NCBI GenBank assembly: GCA_910588635.1
Contig: CAJUPW010000012.1
Span: 5,871-69,870 of the forward strand
Reading direction: 5' to 3'
From: an uncultured Oscillospiraceae bacterium
GTDB lineage: Bacteria > Bacillota > Clostridia > Oscillospirales > Oscillospiraceae
DNA length: 64,000 nucleotides
Below are positions 49,904 to 60,164 of this stretch, in pieces. The first letter of the stretch is position 1. Every line of letters starts with the position of its first letter. The notes beneath the pieces are model-generated. The model made no database searches. It had not been told where the DNA came from and was given only the letters and a program-made list of their open reading frames with translations. Both the position numbers and the translations under genes were made by a program.

Positions 49904-52900
49904 ATGCTGAAATGTATGAGAGCCCATTGGAAACGGGCAGTTTCTGGTCTGCTGGCTGTCATTATGGCCGCTGGTATGCTCCCAGTTTCCGCCTTTGCCG
50001 CCGACACCTCGGACAACTCCAACCTTTATGCGCCCACGGGCAGCTTCGAGTTGAACGTGGCTGGTGCTACCGCCTGGAACGGCGGTGACAAGCCTTTCAC
50101 CGTCTACAAGACCGAGGGCGGCAACGTCCCGGTTGCGACGCTCCCAACCGCAACTCCTTTCGCCTTATTGGAGGACAACAGCGGCGATCGGATCAAGATC
50201 GGCTATCAGAACGGCGGCTGGACAGGTGCAAACTTGGACGGCATCGGCTGGGTAGATAAGGACAGTGTCTTGGTCAATCTGCCCGATGTGATTCCCAGCA
50301 TTGCCTATGAGTCGGACGGCAGCAGGCTGTTCAACTCCCGCCTGACCCGATTTGAGTATGTCATTCCCGGTTCCTACGCTCTGGCCGAACAGCTAGCCCA
50401 TCTCCAGAAGGAGTCTATGGCTGGCGTTGAGACGCTGGTGGTGCGCCAGTCCGGTCAGATGGTGAGCGTCAGCCGGGCCAAGGGAGACCCCGCCCAGCTG
50501 CACAGTTATACTCTGGACGGGGTGACCTACCAGAAGTATGAGGCATGGGCTGAGTACGAAACGGCAGGCGACAGCCTGAGTAATCTCAGCTATGACCTGC
50601 CCTTTTCCGTTGACCAGGCCTACAGCGCCGACCCCAGCGTGACGCTTACAAGGTTCTGCCCGCAGACGGTCAAGCACGCCCCCTCTAAGGTAAGCGCCAG
50701 CGACCCCACCGGAGGTGTCGGGGCCTATAACCCTGGCAGCCCCGGCGGCAAGAAACCCACTACCTCCAATGTAGACTGGCGCACTGACGCGGAGCGGACA
50801 TTTTTGCGCTTTACCCTGATTGAATTTCCGAATGGTGTTGTTACCGACCTTAATACCAACGATTACAGTACTTGGCACGTTGTCGGCACCCCCCTCAACA
50901 TAGTCTGGAACAGGAATGGATCGGACGTATGGTCCGCCGACAAGTGCCGGAGTGACATCACCTGGTACAACTCCTGTGCCATGCAGTACAACGGAAAAGG
51001 TGCGGATGCCGCCCAGCTTATGGCCGGCTCATCTGTGCCCCAGGGTGTCTATTCCTACGATGCTACCGCCGGTCACAACAAACGCTGGGTGACCACTGCG
51101 GATGAGTTCCAAAAGGAAACGGGCATTACCGACCAACAGAAGGAGCAGATGTTCCACTGTAACTCCAGTTCCTGGTCTTCTGGCTGGAGAGATGGCGATT
51201 ACACCTCCATGTGGGGCACTGACGCTGAGTCTGTTACTCCCGGCAACCTTTACAAAGTTTACAAGGCCAATGATGCGTTCCTTTATCTTCTGGGCCGGCT
51301 GAGTGAAACAGACAACGGTGCTGGCGGAGATGTTACTGGCTGGAGCAAGGACGAAGCCATGGAGCGTTGGTCTGAGTATGTCCACGACGCGGACGGCAAT
51401 CTGCGCACCAAGTACCGGGTCATTGTAGAAACAGGCGGTGTCTTTCGGGACCCTGACGGTGTGCGCCGGGCCTACACGCTGCGGGAGATGATGGCCTACA
51501 CCATTTACAATAATGAATCCCAAGTCAAAGGCAATTTAATTTGGGACCAGGCGTCCACCATGGTGAACATGGCCCGCTGGATGCGGCAGGGCAAGGATCA
51601 GCAGTTCCTCGAATATCCGCTTAACGAGGACGGCACTCCCACCGGTGAGGAGCTGCACTCCACTAACGGTTTCCGGGAGTGTGACAGCTATGTGGATACC
51701 ATCCAGTATCCCCGGCCCATTCGAGATACCATCTTCAATGAGCGGCGTTCCTTTGGTCTACATATTTTTAGTCCCTTCAATTTTGAAAGAAAAGACCAGA
51801 CGGAATTGTCGTTAGAAGTTACTAAGAAAACCGGAGCAGGGATTGCGCTTGGACAGGTATGGAACTTTACCGTGAGATATACAGCAGGAAGGCCATCCAG
51901 TTTTACCGCAACGAAAAATGGAACAAGTTATACAAATCAAGTTGTAGCCACCGATAACGGTTTAAAATTTACTCTGACAGGTGATGAAACCATACACATT
52001 GACTTTGAAGCCGATCCCTCTTTCCGATTCGAGGTCACAGAGGACGACTCTTCCCAGCTGACCAATATCACCGGCACCGGCGGCACAGCCGATATGTCCA
52101 CCAAGAAATTTACCAGCAGCGGCGGAGCCTCCAAGGTGACCTTTACCAACGGCACCGCCGAAAAGAAGCCCGTCTACCTGAAGCTCAAGAAGATCGCTGC
52201 TGCGGACAAGCGGCCCCTGGCCGGCGCAGAGTTCTCTGTCTATGCGGATTCCTCTTGCAGCGGCACACCCCTGGCCGTAATGACCACCGGCGCTGACGGC
52301 ACAGCCAGCACCTCCGTCCCCAACATTGTGGAGGATGGTGGCTCTGTGACCCTGTACGTCAAGGAGGCAAAGGCCCCCGCCGGCTGTACTCCGCTGGCCT
52401 CCCCCTTCACTGTGACCTGCAAGGCCCCGGAGAACAGCACGGCGGCGGGCGCGGTCCAGGTCGGCCCTGCAAGCGGGATCGAGAACGGCGGCATCCCCGA
52501 GCCGGGGAAAGCCCTTCTGTTCAAGCGGGACGCGCTGACCAACACCGGCGTCGGCCCCGCCACCTTCAAGTTCAGCTCCGTCACCAACGGCGTGTATGAG
52601 TTTGACACCGATGAAGCTGGCGTGTTGGAGAGCGTCCAGTGGTGGGACCCCACCGAGGCGTCCGGGAAGTATATCAAGCCTGGTGAGTACGCTGTAACGG
52701 AATTGGTCCCGCCCCCCAACTACGAGCCCACCACCGAGGTCCAGCAAATCAAGCTGGAACTGGACGCCAACGGCAACCCCATCCCCGCCGGCCCCCTTGT
52801 CTTCAAAAATCTGGCGAAGGTCGGACTGAAGATCGTGAAATATGACCGGCAGAGCCACCGGCCCATGGCGAACGTCACCTTTGAGATTTTCCGGGATGGC

Positions 52901-55900
52901 GTTTCTCTGGGCAACTATGAGACGAACGCCAGCGGCGAGATCCTCCTGACCGGCATCGAACCCGGCACCTACCGGGCGGTAGAGGTGGACACCGGGGACG
53001 ACAGCCACATCAAGGACACCGCTCCCCAGGAGATTGAATTGACCGCTGGCTGCGGCATCAAGGAGCTGTTCTTCTTTAATGACACCAAGCCTGGCATGAA
53101 GCTGGTGAAGGTGGACAGCGCCGACCCGTCCAAAACCATCCCCGGTGTGAAGTTCAGCATCCGGGCCATCGACGGCAGCTACGGCCCCCAGGAGTTTGTC
53201 ACGGACGGAAACGGCGAGATTGATTTGAGCAACCTCCCCACCGGCTCCTACGAGGTAACGGAGCTGGAGTGCCCCGGCTATGTGGTGGACAACGCCCAGC
53301 GCATCATCCACCTGCGAGCCAACGACACCGCTGAATTTGTGTTCACGAATACAAAAAAGCCCGGCCTACGACTGGTCAAAACCAGCGCGGACGGGTCTCC
53401 GCTGGATGGTGTTACCTTTAAGATAACCAGGATCGAGGACGCCAGCCACTCTATCGACCGCACCACCCAGAACGGCGGAGAGATTCTGGTGGAGGGCCTT
53501 GAGCCTGGAATTTACTCCGTGGTGGAAACCGCCACCTTGCCCGATCACATTTTGGACACCACTGAATACCATGTGGAGCTGTCTCCCGGCAAGACTGCGG
53601 AGTTGCGGCTGAGCAACGACAAGCGGCCCAGCCTGATCATCAGCAAAACGGATAAGGACACAGGTGATCCGGTTCCCGGCGTGACCTTTACGCTGCGGGG
53701 CGCGGACGGCCCCACCATCACCACCAAGCCCACGGGGTCGGATGGAAAAATCGTCACTACCGACCTCCTGCCCGGCGTCTATACCGTCACCGAGCAGAGC
53801 GTCCCGGAGAATTACATTCTGGACACCACGCCTCAGACCGTGACCCTGTTCCCCAACAAGGAGGCCCAGGTGGAGTTCCAGAATTACCAGCGGCCCACCC
53901 TGAAAATCGTGAAGGTGGATATTGCGGGCAAGCACCTGACTGGCGCTATTTTTGAGGTCAAGACCAAGGCAGGTGTGAAGATCGGTGACTTCCCCGTAGG
54001 TGCGGACGGCACGATCACTGTGCCTCAGAAGCACCTCACCGAAGGCTATTACATCATCACGGAAAAACAGGCCCCGGCGGGCTACATCCTGGACCCCACG
54101 CCCCATGAGGTCTACCTGCGCCCCGGCAAGACCACCGAGGTCTCCATCGAGAACGAAAAGAAGCCCGGACTCACCATCTATAAGGTGGATTCCATCGTCG
54201 GGGACGGGATCAAGGGCGCTAAATTTGAGATCTGGGTCTCCAAGGACAAGAACCAGAACGGAACCTACCAGCAGCTGACCAACAGCTACTATTATTCCGA
54301 TGAAAATGGCATCATCCATTTGGACAACCTGGACACAGGCTGGTACAAAATCATCGAGGTGGAGCCGCCGGCAGGGTTCATGCTCAAAGAGCCCTCCGAG
54401 CAGACCATCTATATCGAGCATGACACCTCCGTGGAAGTGACGTTCGAGAATATTCCAAAGTCAGCTCTGGTCATCCGGAAAATTGATTCGGATACCGGCG
54501 CGCCTCTGGCCAACGCCTGGTTCCGCGTCCGTTACCTGGGCGGGACCTCCGGCAGCGGCGGCACCATCATTGGGGAGTATCAGACTTCAAGCAACGGAAA
54601 TATCGTGATTACCGGCCTGGATGCTGGAACTTATGTGGTGGAAGAAATTTCCGCCCCCCACGGCTACGTCATGGATACCGCACCGCAGACCGCCTACATC
54701 AGCGGCAAGGAGCAGGACTGCATCACCCTCACCTTCACCAACAGCAAGTACGGGTCCCTCCTGGTCAAGAAGGTGGACAGCATCACCGGCGAGCCGCTGA
54801 GTGATATTCAGTTCTTTATCACCACCAGCGACGGCGCTGTTGTGGGCAACGGAAACGGCTACTTCACCACCGACAGCGCAGGCACCATCCTGGTATCCGA
54901 CATCATGCCGGGGACCACACTGGTGGTCAAGGAGACCCGGACCAGACCCGGGTACATTTTGGATGACGTGCCCCAGACGGTCAAGATCGAGTCCAACGAG
55001 ACCAAGACCCTGGAGTTCCGCAACCAGCCCACCGGCTCCCTCCTCATTCGGAAGGTGTGCAGTGTCAATCCCAGTGTGACGCTGGCGAATGCAGAGTTCA
55101 AGGTGGCCTACTCGGACGGCAGCCTCATTGGGGATTCCAACGGCGTTTACCGTTCGGACGAAAATGGCGAGGTGCGCATCGAGGGCCTCGTCCCCGGAAA
55201 GAGCGTGGTCGTCACAGAGACCAAGGCCCCGGCGGGGTTCCTCATTGATACCCAGTCCCAGACGGTAGTGATCCAGGCGGGTAAGACGGTCAGCGTGACC
55301 ATGAAAAACCAGCCCAAGGGCCAGCTCATTGTCCAGAAACGGGACAGCGCCACCAACAAGCCGCTCTCCGGGGCGGAGTTCCGCATCACTACGGCGGCGG
55401 GGTGCGAAGTGGGTCTGGACGGCGTGATCGGCACATCCACGCTGACCTCCAACGGCATTTTTACTACCGATTCCCTGGGCGAAATCCGAATTACCAATCT
55501 CGCACCCGGCGCCTATGTACTGTCTGAAATCAAGGCCCCGGACGGTTACATCATGGACAGCCCCAGCACCAACGTGGTCATCGGCCCCAACGGAGACACG
55601 CAGACGATCATTATCACCAACACCCCCAAGGCCACATTGACCATCACGAAACGGGACGCTGTGACCCGCAAGCCTTTGGCAAACGCTGAATTTATTGTCC
55701 GGGACAGTGAAGGTCACGCGGTTGGTCCCACCAATGGCATCTATAAAACCGGAACGGACGGCACAGTGATTGTCTCCGGACTGGAGCCTGGCAGTACCAT
55801 CATGGTGTCTGAAACCAGAGCACCTACAGGTTACATCCTCGATGAGACACCCAAGAGCATTGTGGTGAAGTCCGGCATTTCCAACAGCCTGATTTTTGAC

Positions 55901-58519
55901 AACCAACCGGGTACAACCTTAATAATTCGGAAATTCATCGAGGGAACCGAAAACGAGCCTTTGAGCGGCGTGTGCTTCAAGGTGGTGGACGGCTCCGGTG
56001 CCGCTGTCGGCCCGGACGATGGGGTGTATTTCACGGATAAAGCCGGTGAAATCGTCCTGGAAGGCATTGAGCCCGGAACTACGGTGATTGCCAGAGAGAT
56101 CAAGACCGTGGAGGGCTTTGTGCTGGACGGAACGCCCCAGGATATTCTCATTAAGGGCGGTGAAGTCCAGCAGTTGACGTTTTGGAACAAGCGGGCCGGT
56201 ACGCTGGTGATTCAAAAGAAAGACAGCGTAACCGGCAATTTTATCCCCGGCGCTCAGTTCCAGCTGACCTATGCCAACGGCGGCTATGTGGACGCCGACA
56301 ACGGCCACCTGAGCAGCAACGGCCTCTATACCACGGACGATAAAGGTGAGATTCGCATTTCCGGTATTGTGGGAACTGTTGTGGCGAAAGAGGTCAAGGC
56401 GGCTCCCGGCTATGTGATTGACCAGAGCACCCAGACCCAGACCGTAACGGTCAATCCCATGGACACGCAAACTTTAACTTTCCTCAACGAACCTCTGTGC
56501 TCCCTCACGATTACGAAAAAAGATTCCGTTACCGGAAAGCCTGTACCGGGAACCGAATTCACGGTCAAGGACGGCAACGGGACTGTGCTGGGCCGCTACA
56601 CTACCGGCAAGGATGGCACTGTCGTTGTGACGGGCCTCATCCCCGGCAGCACTGTAGTCGTGGTTGAAACGAAAGTCCCCAGCGGCTATGTCCTCAACAG
56701 TACGCCCCAAATAATTATTGTGAAAAATGGCTCTAATTCGGTGAGCAGCGGCGGAACCACTGGCGGTACGGCCAATCCAGGCGGAAATACCAGCACTGGC
56801 GGCGGGACCAACGGCGGCAATGATATCACGTTCGAGAATGACCCCAAGACCACCTTAGTGATTGAGAAGTACATCACCGGAACCACCACTCCGCTGAAAG
56901 GCGTGACGTTCCTGGTCACTGAGTCCAATGGCAAGGTGCTGGGGGCCAACAACGGCGAGTACACCACCGATGAGAATGGCCGGATTGTAATTGAGGGCCT
57001 GGAGCCCGGTGTGACCATCATTGCGAAAGAAATCCGGGGCCTGCACGGTTATGTTCTCGACACCAGCCCCAAAACCATCCAGATCAAGGTTGGGGACGCT
57101 CAGACCTTGAAGTTTTATAACACTCCTGTGGGCGGCTTGGAGCTGATCAAGGTGTCCGAAGCGGACAAGACCCAGCGGATCAAGGGTGTGACCTTTGAAA
57201 TCCGCAAGATGGACGGCGCTCTGGTGGACACCGTGACCACCGGGGACCGTGGCCGGGTCCATGTCTCCCTGGACGCGGGCGACTACTACTGCGTGGAGGT
57301 CGAGGCGGCGGAGGGCTTCAAGATTGACAGCACCCCCCACTACTTCACCATCCGGGACAACGAGACCACCACGCTGACCGTGACCAACGCCCCCTTTAGC
57401 GGTATCATACTGCACAAAATTGACAGCGTGACCGGCCTGGGGATTTACGGCGTGAAGTTCTTGGTCTACGACCAGAACAAGAATCCCATCGGGGAGTATT
57501 CCACAGATGATTCCGGCTATATCTACATCGACGATTTGACCATCCAGGGCAAGGGCAAGCTGTTCATCCGTGAGCTGGAGGCTGCACCCGGCTATGAGCT
57601 GGATAAGGAGTACAAGACCGTCTATGTTCAGCCGGGCAAAACGGTGGAAATCGAATGGGAAAATACCCCCATTACCGGACAGATTCAGGTCCAGAAGTAC
57701 GCTGCCGAGTACAATGAAGTCACCGGCACACCCGCCGGTGCTCCCCTCCAGGGCGCGGTCTATGAGATCAGCGAGGCCCGCTCAGGCAAGGTCGTCGATT
57801 ATATTACCACCGACGCCAGAGGCGTAGCCGCCTCCAAGCCTCTGCCGTTAGGGCGCTATAAAATTGTGGAGGTTACTGCCCCGGCCTACTGGCAGGTCAG
57901 CGGCAAGACCTTTGACGAAACATTGGAGTATTCGGGCCAGATCATCAAGGTGAGCGACTACGACAAGCCCTCCAACCTGGGCGTGACTATCACCAAACGG
58001 GGCAACGCCGAGGTCCTGGCCGGGAGCCAGATGCGCTATGACTTCACCGTGGCCAACACCAGCAATGTACCGCTTGAATCCTACTACTGGCATGACCGCA
58101 TTCCCACCGACGCGGCCCGAGCGACTATTTTCACCACCGGAACCTACAGCGCCCGGCTCAATTACCGGATTCTCTACAAGACCAATTACTCCGGGGCCTA
58201 CCAGGTGCTGGCGTCCAATCTCATCACCAGCATCAACTACTCCTTCAGCCTGAACGCTATCCCCATGCAGGCTGGGGAGTATGTCACTGATGTGTATTTG
58301 GACTTTGGCAAGGTGCCCGTGGGCTTCCAGTCGGTGGCCAATCCCACTTTGACCGTCACCGTCAGCGGTACGGCGGCCAACGGCTACCAACTGATCAACC
58401 GGGCCGATGTGGGCGGTAAGTATCAGGGCGCCTGGCAGACTGCCCAGGCTACCTGGCTCACCGTCATCCGCAAGCTGACGCCCACTTACGTTCCCACCCT
58501 CCCCAAGACCGGCTACTAA
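49904..58519 (+). CDS. giant CnaB-repeat adhesin / pilin-like surface protein ending in LPKTGY
   Basis: 2871 residues. A signal peptide (about 1-33, ending SAFA) precedes an N-terminal adhesin region (to about 750) rich in Trp, Ser and Asn. About 20 CnaB/SpaA-type repeats of 80-110 residues follow, each opening like SLIISKTDKDTGDPVPGVTF and closing with an alternating DTTPQTVTL-F-N pattern. The K near each start and the N/E near each end suit intramolecular isopeptide bonds. One Gly/Ser/Thr linker lies between repeats 16 and 17. A DUF11-like domain ends at PTLPKTGY. The sorting motif is there but no hydrophobic helix or basic tail follows. Start: AAGGAGG before ATG. Confidence 0.9.
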   Translation: MLKCMRAHWKRAVSGLLAVIMAAGMLPVSAFAADTSDNSNLYAPTGSFELNVAGATAWNGGDKPFTVYKTEGGNVPVATLPTATPFALLEDNSGDRIKIGYQNGGWTGANLDGIGWVDKDSVLVNLPDVIPSIAYESDGSRLFNSRLTRFEYVIPGSYALAEQLAHLQKESMAGVETLVVRQSGQMVSVSRAKGDPAQLHSYTLDGVTYQKYEAWAEYETAGDSLSNLSYDLPFSVDQAYSADPSVTLTRFCPQTVKHAPSKVSASDPTGGVGAYNPGSPGGKKPTTSNVDWRTDAERTFLRFTLIEFPNGVVTDLNTNDYSTWHVVGTPLNIVWNRNGSDVWSADKCRSDITWYNSCAMQYNGKGADAAQLMAGSSVPQGVYSYDATAGHNKRWVTTADEFQKETGITDQQKEQMFHCNSSSWSSGWRDGDYTSMWGTDAESVTPGNLYKVYKANDAFLYLLGRLSETDNGAGGDVTGWSKDEAMERWSEYVHDADGNLRTKYRVIVETGGVFRDPDGVRRAYTLREMMAYTIYNNESQVKGNLIWDQASTMVNMARWMRQGKDQQFLEYPLNEDGTPTGEELHSTNGFRECDSYVDTIQYPRPIRDTIFNERRSFGLHIFSPFNFERKDQTELSLEVTKKTGAGIALGQVWNFTVRYTAGRPSSFTATKNGTSYTNQVVATDNGLKFTLTGDETIHIDFEADPSFRFEVTEDDSSQLTNITGTGGTADMSTKKFTSSGGASKVTFTNGTAEKKPVYLKLKKIAAADKRPLAGAEFSVYADSSCSGTPLAVMTTGADGTASTSVPNIVEDGGSVTLYVKEAKAPAGCTPLASPFTVTCKAPENSTAAGAVQVGPASGIENGGIPEPGKALLFKRDALTNTGVGPATFKFSSVTNGVYEFDTDEAGVLESVQWWDPTEASGKYIKPGEYAVTELVPPPNYEPTTEVQQIKLELDANGNPIPAGPLVFKNLAKVGLKIVKYDRQSHRPMANVTFEIFRDGVSLGNYETNASGEILLTGIEPGTYRAVEVDTGDDSHIKDTAPQEIELTAGCGIKELFFFNDTKPGMKLVKVDSADPSKTIPGVKFSIRAIDGSYGPQEFVTDGNGEIDLSNLPTGSYEVTELECPGYVVDNAQRIIHLRANDTAEFVFTNTKKPGLRLVKTSADGSPLDGVTFKITRIEDASHSIDRTTQNGGEILVEGLEPGIYSVVETATLPDHILDTTEYHVELSPGKTAELRLSNDKRPSLIISKTDKDTGDPVPGVTFTLRGADGPTITTKPTGSDGKIVTTDLLPGVYTVTEQSVPENYILDTTPQTVTLFPNKEAQVEFQNYQRPTLKIVKVDIAGKHLTGAIFEVKTKAGVKIGDFPVGADGTITVPQKHLTEGYYIITEKQAPAGYILDPTPHEVYLRPGKTTEVSIENEKKPGLTIYKVDSIVGDGIKGAKFEIWVSKDKNQNGTYQQLTNSYYYSDENGIIHLDNLDTGWYKIIEVEPPAGFMLKEPSEQTIYIEHDTSVEVTFENIPKSALVIRKIDSDTGAPLANAWFRVRYLGGTSGSGGTIIGEYQTSSNGNIVITGLDAGTYVVEEISAPHGYVMDTAPQTAYISGKEQDCITLTFTNSKYGSLLVKKVDSITGEPLSDIQFFITTSDGAVVGNGNGYFTTDSAGTILVSDIMPGTTLVVKETRTRPGYILDDVPQTVKIESNETKTLEFRNQPTGSLLIRKVCSVNPSVTLANAEFKVAYSDGSLIGDSNGVYRSDENGEVRIEGLVPGKSVVVTETKAPAGFLIDTQSQTVVIQAGKTVSVTMKNQPKGQLIVQKRDSATNKPLSGAEFRITTAAGCEVGLDGVIGTSTLTSNGIFTTDSLGEIRITNLAPGAYVLSEIKAPDGYIMDSPSTNVVIGPNGDTQTIIITNTPKATLTITKRDAVTRKPLANAEFIVRDSEGHAVGPTNGIYKTGTDGTVIVSGLEPGSTIMVSETRAPTGYILDETPKSIVVKSGISNSLIFDNQPGTTLIIRKFIEGTENEPLSGVCFKVVDGSGAAVGPDDGVYFTDKAGEIVLEGIEPGTTVIAREIKTVEGFVLDGTPQDILIKGGEVQQLTFWNKRAGTLVIQKKDSVTGNFIPGAQFQLTYANGGYVDADNGHLSSNGLYTTDDKGEIRISGIVGTVVAKEVKAAPGYVIDQSTQTQTVTVNPMDTQTLTFLNEPLCSLTITKKDSVTGKPVPGTEFTVKDGNGTVLGRYTTGKDGTVVVTGLIPGSTVVVVETKVPSGYVLNSTPQIIIVKNGSNSVSSGGTTGGTANPGGNTSTGGGTNGGNDITFENDPKTTLVIEKYITGTTTPLKGVTFLVTESNGKVLGANNGEYTTDENGRIVIEGLEPGVTIIAKEIRGLHGYVLDTSPKTIQIKVGDAQTLKFYNTPVGGLELIKVSEADKTQRIKGVTFEIRKMDGALVDTVTTGDRGRVHVSLDAGDYYCVEVEAAEGFKIDSTPHYFTIRDNETTTLTVTNAPFSGIILHKIDSVTGLGIYGVKFLVYDQNKNPIGEYSTDDSGYIYIDDLTIQGKGKLFIRELEAAPGYELDKEYKTVYVQPGKTVEIEWENTPITGQIQVQKYAAEYNEVTGTPAGAPLQGAVYEISEARSGKVVDYITTDARGVAASKPLPLGRYKIVEVTAPAYWQVSGKTFDETLEYSGQIIKVSDYDKPSNLGVTITKRGNAEVLAGSQMRYDFTVANTSNVPLESYYWHDRIPTDAARATIFTTGTYSARLNYRILYKTNYSGAYQVLASNLITSINYSFSLNAIPMQAGEYVTDVYLDFGKVPVGFQSVANPTLTVTVSGTAANGYQLINRADVGGKYQGAWQTAQATWLTVIRKLTPTYVPTLPKTGY

Positions 58520-58527
58520 ACTGAAAA

Positions 58528-58554
58528 GAGGGACGGCCCATCGGGTCGTCCCTC
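58528..58554 (+). terminator. terminator after the adhesin gene
   Basis: GAGGGACG-G-CCC / GGG-T-CGTCCCTC; GCATTATATTA follows, a weak T-tract. Confidence 0.7.
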
Positions 58555-58584
58555 GCATTATATTAAGGTAGAGGTGAACTAAAA

Positions 58585-59193
58585 TTGAATATAGAACCTG
58601 CGTTTACTGTCCTGCGCCGGGAGCAGCTTCTCATGGACCACGCTCCCCACAGCGTACAGTTTGAAAACCTGACCGGACAGCTTTTGCGTACCTTTTCCGC
58701 TGCCGCTGTCATTCCACCGCTGACTATGGCGGAAATCCGGCTCTACGCCACCCTGGCCCTACTCCATGACGTGGGCAAGCGGGCCATCCCGCAGGAAATT
58801 CTCAACAAGCCGGGTTGCCTGACCCCGGAGGAATTTGAGTTGATGAAGTCCCACACCACCCAGGGCTGCGAGCTGCTGGAGAACATCCCGGAGCTGCGGG
58901 AGTGCGAGGCGTTTCCTCTGATCTGCGACGTGTGCCGCCACCACCATGAACGGTGGGACGGCAGCGGCTACCCGGACAGGCTGGCCGGGGACAGCATCAC
59001 CCCCTGGGTCCAGGTGGTAGGGCTGGCAGATGCCTTTGACGCGCTCATCCACCCCCGGGTCTACAAGCCGGCCTACCCCCAGGACCAGGCCAGTGACATG
59101 ATCGTATCCGGGGCTTGCGGTATCTTTGACCCGCTGCTCCTGGCCTGCTTCGCCCGGCATATCGGCATGATCGCCCAGGCGGTCTATAACTGA
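58585..59193 (+). CDS. HD-GYP-type phosphohydrolase domain protein
   Basis: 202 residues from a TTG start with GAGGTG eight bases upstream. It shows the HD pair (LLHDVGKRAIP) and the GYP block (HHERWDGSGYP) with later VVGLADAFDAL, the order of c-di-GMP phosphodiesterases. It has no sensor or receiver domain. A role in lowering c-di-GMP is inferred; the final residues after the HD core are atypical. It is in line with the ICE backbone, 65 bases after the adhesin gene. Confidence 0.85.
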   Translation: MNIEPAFTVLRREQLLMDHAPHSVQFENLTGQLLRTFSAAAVIPPLTMAEIRLYATLALLHDVGKRAIPQEILNKPGCLTPEEFELMKSHTTQGCELLENIPELRECEAFPLICDVCRHHHERWDGSGYPDRLAGDSITPWVQVVGLADAFDALIHPRVYKPAYPQDQASDMIVSGACGIFDPLLLACFARHIGMIAQAVYN

Positions 59194-59196
59194 CCA

Positions 59197-59931
59197 TCAC
59201 CCTTCCCTAGTCGCTGAAACCAACAACATCATGGGCCTTCGCAACTCGTCTTTCATGCCCGGGATATCCATCATATGCCCTGGGGGCTGAGGCTCCACCA
59301 CATGCTGAAGCTGAAAACCATTTCTCAGTAGTGTATCCAGGTAGGTGGTCAGCGTCCGGTGGTATTTTGTAACCTGTTCACCCAGAAAGATTGCGTCACG
59401 CTTTCCTTCCAGATAGTAATTATCTATGGGAAAGTGAAGAATATTACCGTTTTCATCATAGTACCAGTCCTGAGAGCCGTAGGCGGTAAATACGGGGTGC
59501 TCAACTGAAAAGACGAATCTGCCGCCTGGCTTCAGCCAGTGGCTAATATTCTGGACCAGTGAGGTAAAATCAGCAACATAATGAAAGGCCAGGGAACTCA
59601 ATACCACATCGAAATTGGCATCCGCAAATTGCAGATCCTCCATAGCGGCTTGCCGGTATTCAATGTTGGGACCAGGATTTTTCCGTGCGGCGGCGTCCAG
59701 CATTTTATGGGAGATGTCCGTCCCCAGCACATAGGCGGCCCCGTGTTCGGCCGCATACTTACAGTGCCAGCCATAACCGCAGCCCAAGTCCAGAACGGAC
59801 AAACCTTGAAAATCCGGTAACAGCTTTTCTAGTTCGTACCATTCACCAGCTCCGGCAAGTCCTTGCTGGGAACGATTCATCTCGCTGTATTTCTGAAAAA
59901 ATACGGAGTCATCGTACTTATTTTCCCTCAT
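59197..59931 (-). CDS. class I SAM-dependent methyltransferase
   Basis: 244 residues (five more if the upstream ATG is used). Rossmann motifs: VLDLGCGYGWHCKYAAEHGA, GTDISHKMLDAA, VVLSSLAFHYVADF, WLKPGGRFVFSVEHP. The substrate is unknown (small molecule likely). It is on the opposite strand to the ICE backbone, with the zinc-ribbon gene just upstream: a cargo pair. Confidence 0.88.
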   Translation of the reverse strand: MRENKYDDSVFFQKYSEMNRSQQGLAGAGEWYELEKLLPDFQGLSVLDLGCGYGWHCKYAAEHGAAYVLGTDISHKMLDAAARKNPGPNIEYRQAAMEDLQFADANFDVVLSSLAFHYVADFTSLVQNISHWLKPGGRFVFSVEHPVFTAYGSQDWYYDENGNILHFPIDNYYLEGKRDAIFLGEQVTKYHRTLTTYLDTLLRNGFQLQHVVEPQPPGHMMDIPGMKDELRRPMMLLVSATREG

Positions 59932-59953
59932 AATATCAAGTCCCATTTTATAT

Positions 59954-60106
59954 TTAACTGTTCTGGAACTCCTTCAGGTGTTCCTCATACTCCTGCCGCT
60001 CCGCCTCAGTCGCCTCACGGACGGGGAACTTGCCGCAATCGGGGCACTGTTCCGGCTGTCGGGTGCGGCTGAACAGGAAATGGCACTTATCACAAGCAAA
60101 AATCAT
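59954..60106 (-). CDS. 50-residue zinc-ribbon protein
   Basis: ATG start after GGTGATTAAA; reads MIFACDKCHFLFSRTRQPEQ, CPDCGKFPVREAT and ends in a glutamate-rich helix. CxxC-x15-CxxC fits a rubredoxin-like or zinc-ribbon knuckle. It stops 23 bases before the methyltransferase start and is probably co-transcribed. Confidence 0.72.
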   Translation of the reverse strand: MIFACDKCHFLFSRTRQPEQCPDCGKFPVREATEAERQEYEEHLKEFQNS

Positions 60107-60164
60107 TTTAATCACCGAGAAACAAGTATATCATGTTCTCTCTGATTTGCAAGGAGGTTTTCCT

